From positions 9,675 through 73,674 of the forward strand of contig NZ_LMTS01000158.1 of assembly GCF_001541225.1 (NCBI RefSeq): a DNA stretch of 64,000 nucleotides. Direction: 5' to 3'. Positions 53,459 to 63,526 of this stretch are shown here, in pieces. The translations under genes were made by a program, and so were the position numbers. Under the pieces are notes generated by a model. The model worked only from the letters and a program-made list of their open reading frames with translations. It made no database searches and was not told the origin of the DNA. Source of the stretch: Variovorax sp. WDL1. GTDB lineage: Bacteria; Pseudomonadota; Gammaproteobacteria; Burkholderiales; Burkholderiaceae_C. Every line of letters begins with the position of its first letter. Positions within the stretch are counted from its first letter, which is position 1.

Positions 53459-56400
53459 TCGCCAAGCTGATTCGATGGTCGGTGGCCAATCGCTTCCTGG
53501 TGCTGCTGGCCACCGCCATGCTCACGGCATGGGGCGTGTGGGGCGTTCGCAGCACGCCCGTGGATGCGCTGCCGGACTTGTCAGACGTGCAGGTCATCAT
53601 TCGCACCAACTACCCAGGACAGGCGCCGCAGATCGTCGAGAACCAGGTCACCTACCCGTTGGCCACCACCATGCTGTCGGTGCCAGGGGCCAAGACCGTG
53701 CGCGGCTTCTCGTTCTTTGGCGACTCGTTCGTCTATGTCTTGTTCGAGGACGGAACCGACCTGTACTGGGCCCGCTCACGGGTACTGGAATACCTGAACC
53801 AGGTCCAGGGCCGATTGCCCGCCACGGCGAAGCCGGCCCTGGGTCCGGACGCCACAGGCGTCGGCTGGATCTTCCAGTACGCGCTCGTGGATCGCACGGG
53901 CAAGAACGATCTGGCGCAACTGCGTGCGTTGCAGGACTGGTTCCTGAAGTTCGAACTCAAGAGCCTGCCCAACGTGGCCGAGGTGGCATCGGTGGGGGGC
54001 ATGGTCAAGCAGTACCAGGTCGTGCTCGACCCGATCAAGTTGGCGTCCTATGGCCTCAGTCAGGCTCAAGTCCGCGATGCCCTGATGGGGGCCAACCAGG
54101 AGACCGGCGGCTCCGTCCTGGAATTGTCAGGCGCGGAGTACATGGTCCGCGCGAGCGGCTACCTCAAGACCCTGGACGAGTTCCGGGAGATCCCCTTGAC
54201 GGCACGCGGCGGTGTGCCGGTGCGGCTGGGGGATGTTGCGACGCTCCAGATAGGCCCGGAGATGCGGCGTGGCATTGCCGAACTCGACGGAGAAGGCGAG
54301 GTCGCCGGCGGCGTGGTGGTGCTGCGCTCCGGCAAGAATGCCCAGGAGACGATCGCTGCCGTCAAGGCCAAGCTCGCGGAGCTGCAGGGCAGCCTGCCGC
54401 CGGGCGTCGAGATCGTCACCACCTACGACCGCAGCGCGCTGATCGAGCGGGCCATTCGCAATCTCACGACCAAGCTAGGCGAAGAGTTTCTGGTGGTGGC
54501 GCTGGTCTGCGCACTGTTCCTTTGGCATCTTCGTTCTGCGCTGGTGGCCATCATCTCGCTACCTCTGGGCGTGATGACGGCGTTCTTGGTCATGCGCTAC
54601 CAGGGCATCAACGCCAACATCATGTCGCTGGGGGGGATTGCCATCGCCGTGGGGGCGATGGTGGATGCAGCGGTGGTGATGATCGAGAACGCCCACAAGA
54701 AGCTGGAGGCTTGGCAGCACGCGCACCCAGATCAACGGCTGCAGGGCAAGGAACGGTGGGACGTGATCACACAGGCCGCGGAGGAAGTCGGTCCTGCGCT
54801 CTTCTTCTCGCTGCTCATCATCACGCTCTCGTTCATCCCGGTCTTCACCCTAGAAGCGCAGGAAGGCCGGCTGTTCGGCCCGCTGGCGTTCACCAAGACC
54901 TACGCGATGGCCGCGGCCGCAGGGCTGTCAGTGACGCTGATTCCCGTACTCATGGGCTACTGGATTCGCGGGCGTATCCCGGATGAGCAGAAGAACCCCA
55001 TCACCCGCATCCTGATTGCAGCCTACCGGCCAGCACTGGAGTGGGTACTGCGCCGGCCCAAGGCGACGCTGCTGATCGCCGTGCTGGCCTTGGCGACCAC
55101 GGCCTGGCCCTTGGCGCGGCTCGGCGGTGAGTTTCTGCCGAGGTTGGACGAAGGGGACCTGCTCTACATGCCCTCGGCCCTGCCGGGACTCTCGGCGCAG
55201 CGCGCCACGGAGTTGCTGCAGCTGAGCAACCGCATGATCAAGACCGTACCTGAAGTGGACAAGGTGTTCGGCAAGGCAGGACGGGCCGAAACTGCGACCG
55301 ATCCGGCGCCCCTGGAGATGTTCGAGACCACGGTTAAGCTCAAGCCCAGGGAACAATGGCGTCCAGGCATGACGCCCGAGAAGCTCGTGGAAGAGCTGGA
55401 TCGTGCCGTGAAGATCCCGGGCCTGTCCAATATCTGGATTCCCCCTATCCGCAATCGCATCGATATGCTGGCTACCGGCATCAAGAGCCCGATCGGGGTG
55501 AAGGTGACCGGCAACGACCTGGGCGTGATCGATCGCATCGCTGCAGAGGTCGAGCAGGTCGCCAAGGGCATTCCCGGCGTGACGTCGTCACTCGCGGAGC
55601 GCTTGACGGGCGGGCGCTACGTGGATGTTCAGATCGACCGCGTAGCCGCCGGTCGCTACGGCCTGAACATCGCCGATGTCCAGGCGGTCATCGCCGGCGC
55701 GGTGGGTGGCGAAAACGTCTCGGAAACGGTCGAGGGGCTTGCCCGCTTTCCGATCAATCTGCGCTACGCGCGAGAATGGCGTGATTCACCACAACGGCTG
55801 GCAGAACTACCCATCTTCACGCCGATGGGTCAGCAGATCACGTTGGGGACCGTGGCACGCATCGCGATCACCGATGGACCGCCCATGCTCAAGAGCGAGA
55901 ACGCACGGCCCTCCGGTTGGGTCTATGTCGATGTGCGCGGCCGTGATCTAGCCTCGGTGGCCAACGAACTGCGCGATGCCATCGGGCAGCAGGTCAAGCT
56001 GGAGCCGGGTGTGAGCATCACCTACTCCGGGCAGTTCGAATACATGGAGCGGGCCAATGCACGCCTGAAGGTTGTGGTGCCTGCCACCCTGTTGATCATC
56101 TTCGTTCTGTTGTACCTGACCTTCGCGCGTGTGGACGAAGCGGGCTTGATCATGGCGACCTTGCCCTTCGCGCTCACGGGGGGCATCTGGTTCCTGTACC
56201 TGCTGAATTACAACCTGTCCATCGCCACCGGCGTGGGATTCATTGCGCTGGCAGGTGTGGCGGCGGAGTTCGGCGTGGTGATGCTCATCTATTTGAAGCA
56301 GGCCTTGGCGGAACGTTGCCCCGATGGGCGCAACCCAACGCGAGAAGAACTGCTAGCTGCGATCCGGGAAGGGGCGGTGCTGCGCGTGCGCCCAAAAGCG

Positions 56401-56574
56401 ATGACCGTTGCGGTCATCCTGGCGGGCCTGGTACCCATTGTTTGGAGCAGCGGCACGGGCTCTGAAGTCATGAGCCGCATAGCAGCTCCGATGCTCGGCG
56501 GGATGGTGACCGCACCGTTGCTGTCGCTGTTCGTGATTCCGGCTGCCTATCTGCTGATGCGTAAGCCGCGCTAA
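53455..56574 (+). CDS. cusA: Copper/silver RND efflux pump CusA (HME family)
   Basis: A 1039-residue inner-membrane pump with 12 helices and two large periplasmic loops. HME features include [22 protein letters not shown] start ([18 protein letters not shown]), the proton-relay helix [20 protein letters not shown], and the CusA-type [39 protein letters not shown] and [11 protein letters not shown]. These match copper/silver rather than zinc/cobalt pumps. The ATGA overlap with cusB means coupled translation. It exports periplasmic or cytosolic Cu(I). Confidence 0.96.
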   Translation: MIAKLIRWSVANRFLVLLATAMLTAWGVWGVRSTPVDALPDLSDVQVIIRTNYPGQAPQIVENQVTYPLATTMLSVPGAKTVRGFSFFGDSFVYVLFEDGTDLYWARSRVLEYLNQVQGRLPATAKPALGPDATGVGWIFQYALVDRTGKNDLAQLRALQDWFLKFELKSLPNVAEVASVGGMVKQYQVVLDPIKLASYGLSQAQVRDALMGANQETGGSVLELSGAEYMVRASGYLKTLDEFREIPLTARGGVPVRLGDVATLQIGPEMRRGIAELDGEGEVAGGVVVLRSGKNAQETIAAVKAKLAELQGSLPPGVEIVTTYDRSALIERAIRNLTTKLGEEFLVVALVCALFLWHLRSALVAIISLPLGVMTAFLVMRYQGINANIMSLGGIAIAVGAMVDAAVVMIENAHKKLEAWQHAHPDQRLQGKERWDVITQAAEEVGPALFFSLLIITLSFIPVFTLEAQEGRLFGPLAFTKTYAMAAAAGLSVTLIPVLMGYWIRGRIPDEQKNPITRILIAAYRPALEWVLRRPKATLLIAVLALATTAWPLARLGGEFLPRLDEGDLLYMPSALPGLSAQRATELLQLSNRMIKTVPEVDKVFGKAGRAETATDPAPLEMFETTVKLKPREQWRPGMTPEKLVEELDRAVKIPGLSNIWIPPIRNRIDMLATGIKSPIGVKVTGNDLGVIDRIAAEVEQVAKGIPGVTSSLAERLTGGRYVDVQIDRVAAGRYGLNIADVQAVIAGAVGGENVSETVEGLARFPINLRYAREWRDSPQRLAELPIFTPMGQQITLGTVARIAITDGPPMLKSENARPSGWVYVDVRGRDLASVANELRDAIGQQVKLEPGVSITYSGQFEYMERANARLKVVVPATLLIIFVLLYLTFARVDEAGLIMATLPFALTGGIWFLYLLNYNLSIATGVGFIALAGVAAEFGVVMLIYLKQALAERCPDGRNPTREELLAAIREGAVLRVRPKAMTVAVILAGLVPIVWSSGTGSEVMSRIAAPMLGGMVTAPLLSLFVIPAAYLLMRKPR

Positions 56575-56704
56575 CGTTGCAACGCGGCAGGGTCTCATAA
56601 CCGAGGCCCTGCCGTCTCCGGTGCGGCCTATCGGCACCCCAAGTGAATAACCATTCGACACATGCGCTTTAGCCGGCGCAAGAACTTGGCAGTGACGAGC
56701 CATA

Positions 56705-57628
56705 TCAGGGAACAAAACCTGACCCCGGCCGTTCAGACAGAATCGTCAGCATTTCTATGACAGCCCGAACCTTGGGCTGCAGGTAACGCGATTGCGGCCA
56801 CACTGCATGGATAGGCATCTCACCACCTGCCCAGTCCGGCAGCACGGGGATCAAGCGCCCCTGCCGTATATCTTCGGCCACCAGCCATGTCGGCATCTGC
56901 ATGATGCCGCAGCCGGCCAGACCCGCCGCCAGCATTGCTTCACCATCACTGAACTCATGGCGCGGATAGATTTCCTGCCGACGTACGCGCTGGTCCGAGA
57001 CGCGGAGCAACCAAGTGGGTCTCTGCCGTCCCCGAGGACCAGTGATGCAGTCCCGATGCATTAACTCTTCGGGCGTAAGAACTGCTCCATAGCGTTGCAG
57101 ATAGCTCGGCGCCGCGCAGATAACGAGCCTCTGCGTGCCAAGCCGTTTGGCCACTAAATTTGCTTCGTCGGCCAAGTCACCGATGCGTACGGCCAGGTCG
57201 TAACCCGCTTCGACCAGATCAACGGTGCGCTCGGTGAAGGCCACCGATAGGTCGAGGCCATCAAACTTGTTTGCCAAGGCGAGTAGTTCAGGAAGCACAT
57301 GCCGGCGCCCAAAAGCACCGGGCAATTGCAGGTGCACGCGGCCACGTGGTGCCCGGTCGATCGGCGAGAGCGCTCCCTCGGTTGACTGGAGTGCCTCGAT
57401 CACCTGATGACAGGTCTCCAAATAGGCCTCACCTTCAGGCGTCAGACTCACTCGCCGGGTCGTGCGATGCAATAACTTCACTCCCAATCGCGCCTCCAGG
57501 CGCGCGACGCTCTTGGCGATGCCCGAAGGCGTCATGCCCAGAGCTTGCGCTGCAGCAGTGAAATTGCCGGCTTGAGCTGTCGAGACGAATGCATCAATCC
57601 CCGCGAAGCGATCTACCCCAGCAGTCAT
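56705..57628 (-). CDS. LysR-family transcriptional regulator
   Basis: A 307-residue regulator of the CrgA/PtxR-like group. The HTH (FAGIDAFVSTAQAGNFTAAA, ALGMTPSGIAKSVARLEARL, GVKLLHRTTRRVSLT) is followed by the substrate domain GRVHLQLPGAFGRRHVLPEL. It diverges from an oxidoreductase cluster (57726-60408), so it probably controls those genes. ATG 57628 is used, as the upstream extension overlaps the promoter region. Confidence 0.92.
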   Translation of the reverse strand: MTAGVDRFAGIDAFVSTAQAGNFTAAAQALGMTPSGIAKSVARLEARLGVKLLHRTTRRVSLTPEGEAYLETCHQVIEALQSTEGALSPIDRAPRGRVHLQLPGAFGRRHVLPELLALANKFDGLDLSVAFTERTVDLVEAGYDLAVRIGDLADEANLVAKRLGTQRLVICAAPSYLQRYGAVLTPEELMHRDCITGPRGRQRPTWLLRVSDQRVRRQEIYPRHEFSDGEAMLAAGLAGCGIMQMPTWLVAEDIRQGRLIPVLPDWAGGEMPIHAVWPQSRYLQPKVRAVIEMLTILSERPGSGFVP

Positions 57629-57725
57629 TAAAGACTCCAATTCCTTAGTAATCGGAATAAGCAGGTGATTATCACATTGCACGGCAAAGATTACAGTTAT
57701 CTGCATGTGGACGCTAGGAGAACCC

Positions 57726-58741
57726 ATGCGCAGCCTTTTGCGAAAGAATTCGCCCGCAGGATCGTTTAGCTACGCCAGACACCCGATCTTCGAGCAGGTG
57801 ATGGAGGCGCAGCATTTGACCGTGGGTCTGATCCTTCCCTTGGAGACCCATGCGGGCCCGGCACCGACCATGGCCGATCATTTGGCGATGGCGCAAAGAG
57901 CGGACGCGCTGGGCTTCGCGGCGCTGTGGCTGCGCGATGTCCCTTCTACGACCCGCGCTATGGCGACGTCGGGCAGGTCTTCGAGCCAATGGTGTACATG
58001 GCCAGCCTGGCCATGGTGACCGAGCGCATCGCCATCGGCACTGCCGGCATCGTGCTGCCACTGCGCGAACCCAAGATTCTCGCAAAGCAAGCGACCTCCA
58101 TCGACCAGTTGTCGGGAGGGCGATTGCTGATGGGGCTCTCATCTGGCGACCGGGCGGCCGAGTACCCACTGTATGGTGTCGACTACGACAGCCGAGGTGA
58201 CCGATTTCGCGACGCTTTCGACGTGTTCCAGCAGGTGGCCGAGGCGGACTTCCCGACCTTCGAGTCGCCACGTTTCGGCCGCTCAGGGGGCACGCACGAT
58301 CTCGTGCCGAAACCGCGCCATGGGGTGCTGCCGACGATTGCGATCGGCCGCGCGCAGCAGACCGAAACCTGGCTGGCCCGGCACATGGATGGGCTGATCG
58401 TGCCGGCGCCGCCCGAGGACGGGCTTGAAGCGCTGACGGCCGAATGGCGCGTACAGGTCGCAGGTACATGCGGCGAGGGCGTGAGCAAGCCGCTTGGGAT
58501 TGCGGGCTTTCTGGACTTGGCGGACAACCCCGCCGCGCCCCTGGAGCGCATCCGCGGTGGCATTCGCAGCGGCATCGATGGGCTGGCGGCCTTTCTGCGG
58601 CGCGCGGCCGATGCCGGTGTGGCTCATGTCGCACTCAATCCAAAGATCAGCCGACGGCCCTATGCGGACGTCATGGAAGAACTGGCCGAGGCGCTTGTGC
58701 GGCCGGCCAGCAAGGCGTCCCTCGAGTCTGCAGTGCAGTGA
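57726..58741 (+). pseudogene. Luciferase-like (LLM) flavin oxidoreductase, frameshifted
   Basis: The N-terminal part (MRSLLRKNSPAGSF to ALGFAALWLRDVP) resembles the TIGR03571/BA3436-type LLM family. At about 57941-57943 the frame shifts: the homologous continuation FYDPRYGDVGQVFEPMVYMA is in the next frame and runs to 58741 with SIDQLSGGRLLMGLSSGDRA. One missing base in a CCC run explains it. AGGAG precedes ATG 57726. Either the gene is inactive or the base call is wrong. The enzyme would use FMN on an unknown substrate and is probably controlled by the divergent LysR. Confidence 0.83.
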
Positions 58742-58766
58742 TCCATTCTTGATGTTGAGGACTTTC

Positions 58767-59870
58767 ATGGAAATGCTTTTTTCAACCTATGACCTGGCCG
58801 GCCTGCCGCTTTCCAACCGCATGGTCATGGCACCGATGACGCGCGCGCGCGCGGTCAACGACGTACCGGATGCGGCGACGGTGACCTATTACCGCCAGCG
58901 CGCATCGGCCGGCCTGATCGTCAGCGAAGGGGTTCCGGTCTCGCGCGAGGGCATGGGCTACTTGTTCACGCCTGGCTTGTATACGGAGCAGCAGGTCGCG
59001 GGCTGGCGGCTGGTGACCAACGCGGTGCACGAGGCCGGCGGCCGCATCTTCGCCCAGCTCTGGCATGTTGGACGCATCTCGCACGTCTCGCTGCAGGAGG
59101 CAGGCGCGTCTCCCGTGTCTTCCGTCGCCCGGCGAGCAGAGAATTCGCAGGCTTACGCCTGGATCGTGCAAGGCCTGGCCGGCCAGGTGCCGGCAAGCGC
59201 CCCGCGCGCCTTGGCCGAGGATGAGGTGCCGCGGGTCACGCGCGACATCGTGGCTGCCGCCAGGGGCGCGATCACGGCGGGCTTCGACGGCATTGAGCTG
59301 CACGCAGCCAACGGCTACCTGTTCGAGCAGTTCATCAATGGCGAGCTGAACACGCGCCTGGATCGCTACGGTGGCTCGATCGCCAACCGGTTGCGCTTTT
59401 TGCTCGATACGGTGGACGCCTTGGCCGAGGCGATTGGCGCGCAACGGGTCGGCGTCCGGATTTCGCCGTTCGGCCGCCTGAACGACATGCGGGCCTTCGA
59501 CGATGAAGCGCAGACATGGTTGACTGCGGCAAACGAGCTAAGCAAACGGAACCTGGCGTATGTCCATCTGAGCGACCAGTGCACCATTGGCGGCAGCCCT
59601 GTCGGCGATTTCTTGCAGGCTTTCCGCGACGCTTACCGCGGCACCTTGATCGCCGCCGGCGGATTTGACAAGCCGCGCGCAGAACAGGCACTGCAACGCG
59701 GCGTGCTCGATCTCATTGGCTTCGGGGCCCCGTTCATCGCCAATCCCGATCTCGTCGAGCGGCTTGCCAACGACTGGCCGCTGGCCGCGGTCGATCGTTC
59801 GACCCTGTACGGCCTGCACGGTGAGCATGGCTACACCGACTATCCCCCGTACGCAGGCGATGCCGCCTGA
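58767..59870 (+). CDS. Old Yellow Enzyme family NADH:flavin oxidoreductase (alkene reductase)
   Basis: A 367-residue FMN enzyme close to NemA/PETN reductase. Motifs: LSNRMVMAPMTRARA at the start, AQLWHVGRISH, GFDGIELHAANGYLFEQFIN (flavin/substrate region with catalytic partner), NTRLDRYGGSIANRLRFLLD and the phosphate loop AGGFDKPRAEQAL then LIGFGAPFIANPDL. It reduces activated alkenes or nitro-compounds with NAD(P)H. ATG 58767 has GAGGA upstream. It follows the LLM gene and precedes a SnoaL-like gene. Confidence 0.94.
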   Translation: MEMLFSTYDLAGLPLSNRMVMAPMTRARAVNDVPDAATVTYYRQRASAGLIVSEGVPVSREGMGYLFTPGLYTEQQVAGWRLVTNAVHEAGGRIFAQLWHVGRISHVSLQEAGASPVSSVARRAENSQAYAWIVQGLAGQVPASAPRALAEDEVPRVTRDIVAAARGAITAGFDGIELHAANGYLFEQFINGELNTRLDRYGGSIANRLRFLLDTVDALAEAIGAQRVGVRISPFGRLNDMRAFDDEAQTWLTAANELSKRNLAYVHLSDQCTIGGSPVGDFLQAFRDAYRGTLIAAGGFDKPRAEQALQRGVLDLIGFGAPFIANPDLVERLANDWPLAAVDRSTLYGLHGEHGYTDYPPYAGDAA

Positions 59871-59907
59871 GCGGGCATCCCGACCTCTTCGCTGGAGGAA
59901 ACCATCG

Positions 59908-60408
59908 ATGATCGACCTTGACATTCAACGGATGGCAGATCTTGAAGCTATACGCTCGCTGCGCATACGCTACAGCCACTACCTGGACGGCAACCACATG
60001 GACGAACTGGCTGCCCTGTTCGCGCCGGACGCCTTGTGCGATGCGGGGCGTGGCCTGTGGCAGGGCCGGGAGCAGATTCGCGCTGGCCTGTCGGCTGCCT
60101 TTGAAGCCTACGACCATGACGTCGAAGGCTCGTACCCGTTCCTGCATGCGGTCACTAACCACTGGATCGAGTTCCTCGATGCCGATACCGCGCAGGGACG
60201 CTGCTATCTGATCGACCTGGAGACCATGAGCAAGCGCGAGCGCGATCCGTGGCTCTTGCTGGGCTCCTACGCCGATGAATACCGCCGCGTTGATGGCCGC
60301 TGGTTCATCACCCGTACGCGGCTGGACATCTTTTGGCCGGAGCGCCAGGCCGGCGGCGGACTGCCGGGCCGGGATCTGATCCTGCCTGAGGCGTACCCAG
60401 CAAGTTGA
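59908..60408 (+). CDS. SnoaL-like / nuclear-transport-factor-2 fold protein
   Basis: A 166-residue small protein with the SnoaL_4-type pattern IQRMADLEAIRSLRIRYSHY, DGNHMDELAALFAPDALCD and AVTNHWIEFLDADTAQGRCY, ending in GRWFITRTRLDIFW. This cone-shaped fold is used by dehydratases, isomerases and many ring-modifying enzymes. With the flavin reductases next to it, a role in turning over aromatic or alkene compounds is possible. GGAGG lies upstream of ATG 59908. Confidence 0.85.
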   Translation: MIDLDIQRMADLEAIRSLRIRYSHYLDGNHMDELAALFAPDALCDAGRGLWQGREQIRAGLSAAFEAYDHDVEGSYPFLHAVTNHWIEFLDADTAQGRCYLIDLETMSKRERDPWLLLGSYADEYRRVDGRWFITRTRLDIFWPERQAGGGLPGRDLILPEAYPAS

Positions 60409-60950
60409 CTCATTCACAGTGAGTTCCACGGCTCTGCACTCCGTGTGGGCCGACCGGAGCTTTCCATGAATACCATTTCGTCCTTGGCCGCATCAGGCGT
60501 GTAACCGACGCTGTTCTCAGCTGTAGAGCCAGTATTTACGCCAAGGGGGACTGAGTACCGATAGGGCGATTTGAGAGTCAGTCACTCCCGTGGATACACC
60601 GCCTCGCCGACGTGGTGCGGCATGAGATTGGAGCCATCTGCACGCAAGCGGAGGTGGTCCTAGCGCGCATCATGCCCGAGCGCCCCTTAGATGACGTCGA
60701 TCACCCGATATACGGCTCAATGCCAAATCCGCCTTCGCCGCGAACACCACGGCGCTTGGCGGGTTTGCTGGAGCGATTACCGGCCAGGGTGGTCCAATCG
60801 TAAGGCAATAGAAGCTCTGGATGCTGGCAGTACAAGCGCCTAAGCACGTCGTCGTTGGTTGAGGCGATGCGCAAACCGTCCACTCCGTGCGATGTCGAGC
60901 AATTACGCTGCCTAGGGCAATTTGAATACTGTAAATCGCACCTCGTACAG
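60409..60950. other. Intergenic region without a recognised gene
   Basis: About 540 bases of lower-GC, apparently non-coding DNA between the SnoaL-like gene and the DUF2790 gene. Short frames on both strands have no ribosome site and no recognisable domain. No strong repeats or RNA genes were found by eye. It may be degenerate cargo. Confidence 0.4.
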
Positions 60951-61283
60951 TCAGTTCTCGTTTCGACAGCTGCTCCCCGAAGTGCGATATTCGAGTATGT
61001 TGATTTCTCCTTTCGAGTCCACATAAGACATCTGCGCCGGCATTATTCCGCACTTTCCATATGTGGGTGTAAGGCCGATGACCTTAGCGATATCAAGCGT
61101 CATTCCGTAGCGATAATGGACGACGGGAGGCGGATTCTTTCCTGCATTCAAGGCATATGCACGCGTGGAAGCTTCATTTGCTTGCAGCGTTTCACCATAA
61201 AGTCGATCCGTCGAGCCGTCAGCAAAGGCGGGAGCAGGAGCGATAATTGCTAGTGCGATGATGTAATGTCTGAATAACTTCAT
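60951..61283 (-). CDS. DUF2790 exported protein
   Basis: A 110-residue protein with signal FRHYIIALAIIAPAPAFA and the DUF2790 core: VHYRYGMTLDIAKVIGLTPT, CGIMPAQMSYVDSKGEINIL and EYRTSGSSC. The two conserved cysteines probably form a disulphide. The family is common in Pseudomonas, often near copper genes. The ribosome site lies inside a 10-bp inverted repeat (61287-61313). A CATTACAT sequence resembling half of the copper box is at 61351-61358. Confidence 0.7.
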   Translation of the reverse strand: MKLFRHYIIALAIIAPAPAFADGSTDRLYGETLQANEASTRAYALNAGKNPPPVVHYRYGMTLDIAKVIGLTPTYGKCGIMPAQMSYVDSKGEINILEYRTSGSSCRNEN

Positions 61284-61286
61284 TTT

Positions 61287-61313
61287 TTAAATCTCCCTCA
61301 GTAGGAGATTTAA
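61287..61313 (-). repeat. Inverted repeat covering the DUF2790 ribosome site
   Basis: TTAAATCTCC (61287-61296) pairs perfectly with GGAGATTTAA (61304-61313) over a 7-base loop. In the minus-strand message the first strand of the hairpin closest to the ATG carries GGGAGA, the likely ribosome site, so the stem would hide it. Confidence 0.6.
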
Positions 61314-61542
61314 TCCTAGGAATTCAGACATTTCAGTGAGATGACGACCCCATTACATCTCGCTAATTACTGCGGCGCGCTCACTAATACGACCACTACA
61401 TTCTGGGACGACGTAGGGGCTGACTCAGTCCGGTTGTAGCCGCTCAGAAGCCTGTGGCCTTCAGGATGGCCGCACGCCTCATCGCGCCGCGCCGTATGCG
61501 CTGTGGACTGCAAAGGCCCGCATCCTGTAGCTCAATTCCGAC

Positions 61543-61573
61543 GGCCAAAGCATCCATCTTTGGCCTTCGGCCA
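61543..61573 (-). terminator. Hairpin terminator region downstream of the integrase
   Basis: GGCCAAAG (61543-61550) pairs with CTTTGGCC (61558-61565) over 7 bases, and TGGCC-TTC-GGCCA (61561-61573) forms an alternative stem. Both lie just after the integrase stop on the minus strand. No long T-run is present, so rho-independent strength is uncertain. Confidence 0.5.
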
Positions 61574-61576
61574 GCG

Positions 61577-63512
61577 TCAGGCACTTTCGAGCATTGCCGC
61601 ATCATTTAGCAACCGTTGAATGCGCTGGCGAGTCTCCTCTGGAATACCTTGCACAGACGAGTCAGGTCCGGGCCTGTTTGGCTGCTGCTGGGTGCCCGCG
61701 ATGACCCGCACGACCATGCCCAAATTTCCTGGTGTCACGATGTCGATGGCTGCGCGATCACCCAGGTCCGGATGTGGGCGGGTCAGCATCCGGTACAGGT
61801 CCCACGGATCCGCATGCGGGCACTGGTTCATGAGCACCTGTGCCAGCTTGTGCTTGAGGGGTACCAGCTGCCAGTCGGGCACGCGTTGCCCGCGGTTGCC
61901 CAAGCTGATAGACAGCAGCTTGCCCGCCTTCAGCTCGCGGTTGATCTGGTCCTTGGACTTCCCGGCCAACTTGCCGAACAGCGGGACCGGCAGACTGCTC
62001 GGCGATTCGTAGATGGCCAGCATTTCCTCGCGCTCGCGCTGGATGACTGACACCTCCGGCTCTGGCGCATGCGTCGGGGGCGGTGGTACCTGCGACAGTC
62101 GCTGGAATGTGATTCCCCCGTCGTTTGGCGTCACGACGATGGGTTCGGCCACCACAGGCGGAACGGATGCCGCAGAAGCAGCAGCGACGATGGTGTTGGG
62201 CTTGTCCTCCTCTGCCATGGCCGGCACGCCCTCGATATGGATCGTGAGGTGCGCGCTGGCCGCTTCCACTTGGCCCTGTTCGAGCAGATCGAGACGATCC
62301 GCCCAGTCCTGCATCATCCGGCGGCGCGGCTCAACATACTTGGCGTGGTTGTAGGCCGAACTCACCTTGTTCGGGTCCGAGTGCGAAAGCTGCGCGTCCA
62401 CCCAAATCTTGGGATAGCCGATCTCGTTGAGCGCCGTCGAGATGGTTCCGCGGATGCCGTGACCGGTCAGTTGATCCTCGTAGCCCATTCGTTTCAAGGC
62501 CGCGTTGAGGGTGTTCTCGCTGATGCGCTTCTTGAGTTCGCTGCGGTGCGTGAGCAGATGGACCTGAGCCGGCCTCATCACACCCAACAGGTAGCGCACG
62601 ATCTCGATGGCCTGCACGGACAACGGCACGATGTAGGGCGGAACGTCCTGCGGGCGCTTGCCGGCCTTGCGCATCTCGTCCTGGAGTTGCTTGACGATCT
62701 GCGGCGGGATGATCCACAGGCCACGGTCGAGATCGAACTGGTCCGGGGTCGCCAGCCGCAGCTCGCCGGTACGCACGCCGGTCAGGAACAGCAGCCGGAT
62801 GCCGAGTTGGGTCTGCCAACCACGAGGGTTGTAGAGCCTGAGCTTGTGCAGGAAATCGGGAAGCTCCGGAAGATGCAGGTAGGGGTTGTGGTTCACCGGG
62901 GGCTTGGGCTCGGCCACCACGTCCAGGTCGGAGGCCGGATTGGCTTCCAGCCCCTCCACGGATGACGAGGGCATAGCGGAACAACTGCCCCAGCCAGGTG
63001 CGGACCTTCTCGGCAGTGGTGAACGCCTTGCGCTCCTCGATCCTCGCCAGGACGCCCAGGAGTTGGGGCCGGCGAATGTCGTAGATCGACATCTGCTTGA
63101 GGCTAGGCAGCACGTCCTTGTTGAAGATCCGCAGGATCTGCGACAGCGTGCTGTTCCTGCCCTCCTTGATTTCCTTGCGGCGATGCTCGACCCACGCATC
63201 GAAGACGGCCTTGAAGGTGTAGTCGGCCGCAAGCTTGACCGCGTGTCGCTTCTGTTTCCGATCGGTATGGGGGTTGACGCCCTTTGCCAGAAGCGCCCGG
63301 GCTTCGTCGCGCAAGGTGCGCGCTTCGCGCAAACCGATCTCGGGGTAGTTCCCCAGGGAGATGCGCTTTTGCTTGCCGAGCCAGTAATAGCGCAAATGCC
63401 ACGACTTGCCGCCGGTGCGGGCGACCACCAGGCCGAGGCCATCGGTGTCGGGGATGCTGTAGGTTTTCTCGGCGGCCTTGGCTTGCCGCACGGTCAGATC
63501 AGAGAGTGTCAT
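61577..63512 (-). pseudogene. Tyrosine integrase (IntB13-like, long form), frameshifted
   Basis: The N-terminal DUF4102 arm-binding domain (MTLSDLTVRQAKAAEK, ISLGNYPEIGLREARTLRDEA) and SAM-like core run to about 62962. An extra G at 62960-62961 then shifts the frame, and the catalytic part continues in the next frame: LTGVRTGELRL, TGHGIRGTISTAL, AQLSHSDPNKVSSAYNH. About 215 residues follow the catalytic domain, ending in DPWDLYRMLTRPHPDLGDRA, which resembles a ParS/MbcA toxin-binding domain. Total length (about 645 codons) fits IntB13-type ICE integrases. An IS5-family element begins 14 bases upstream of the start. Confidence 0.88.
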
Positions 63513-63526
63513 CATCAAGCTCCTAA

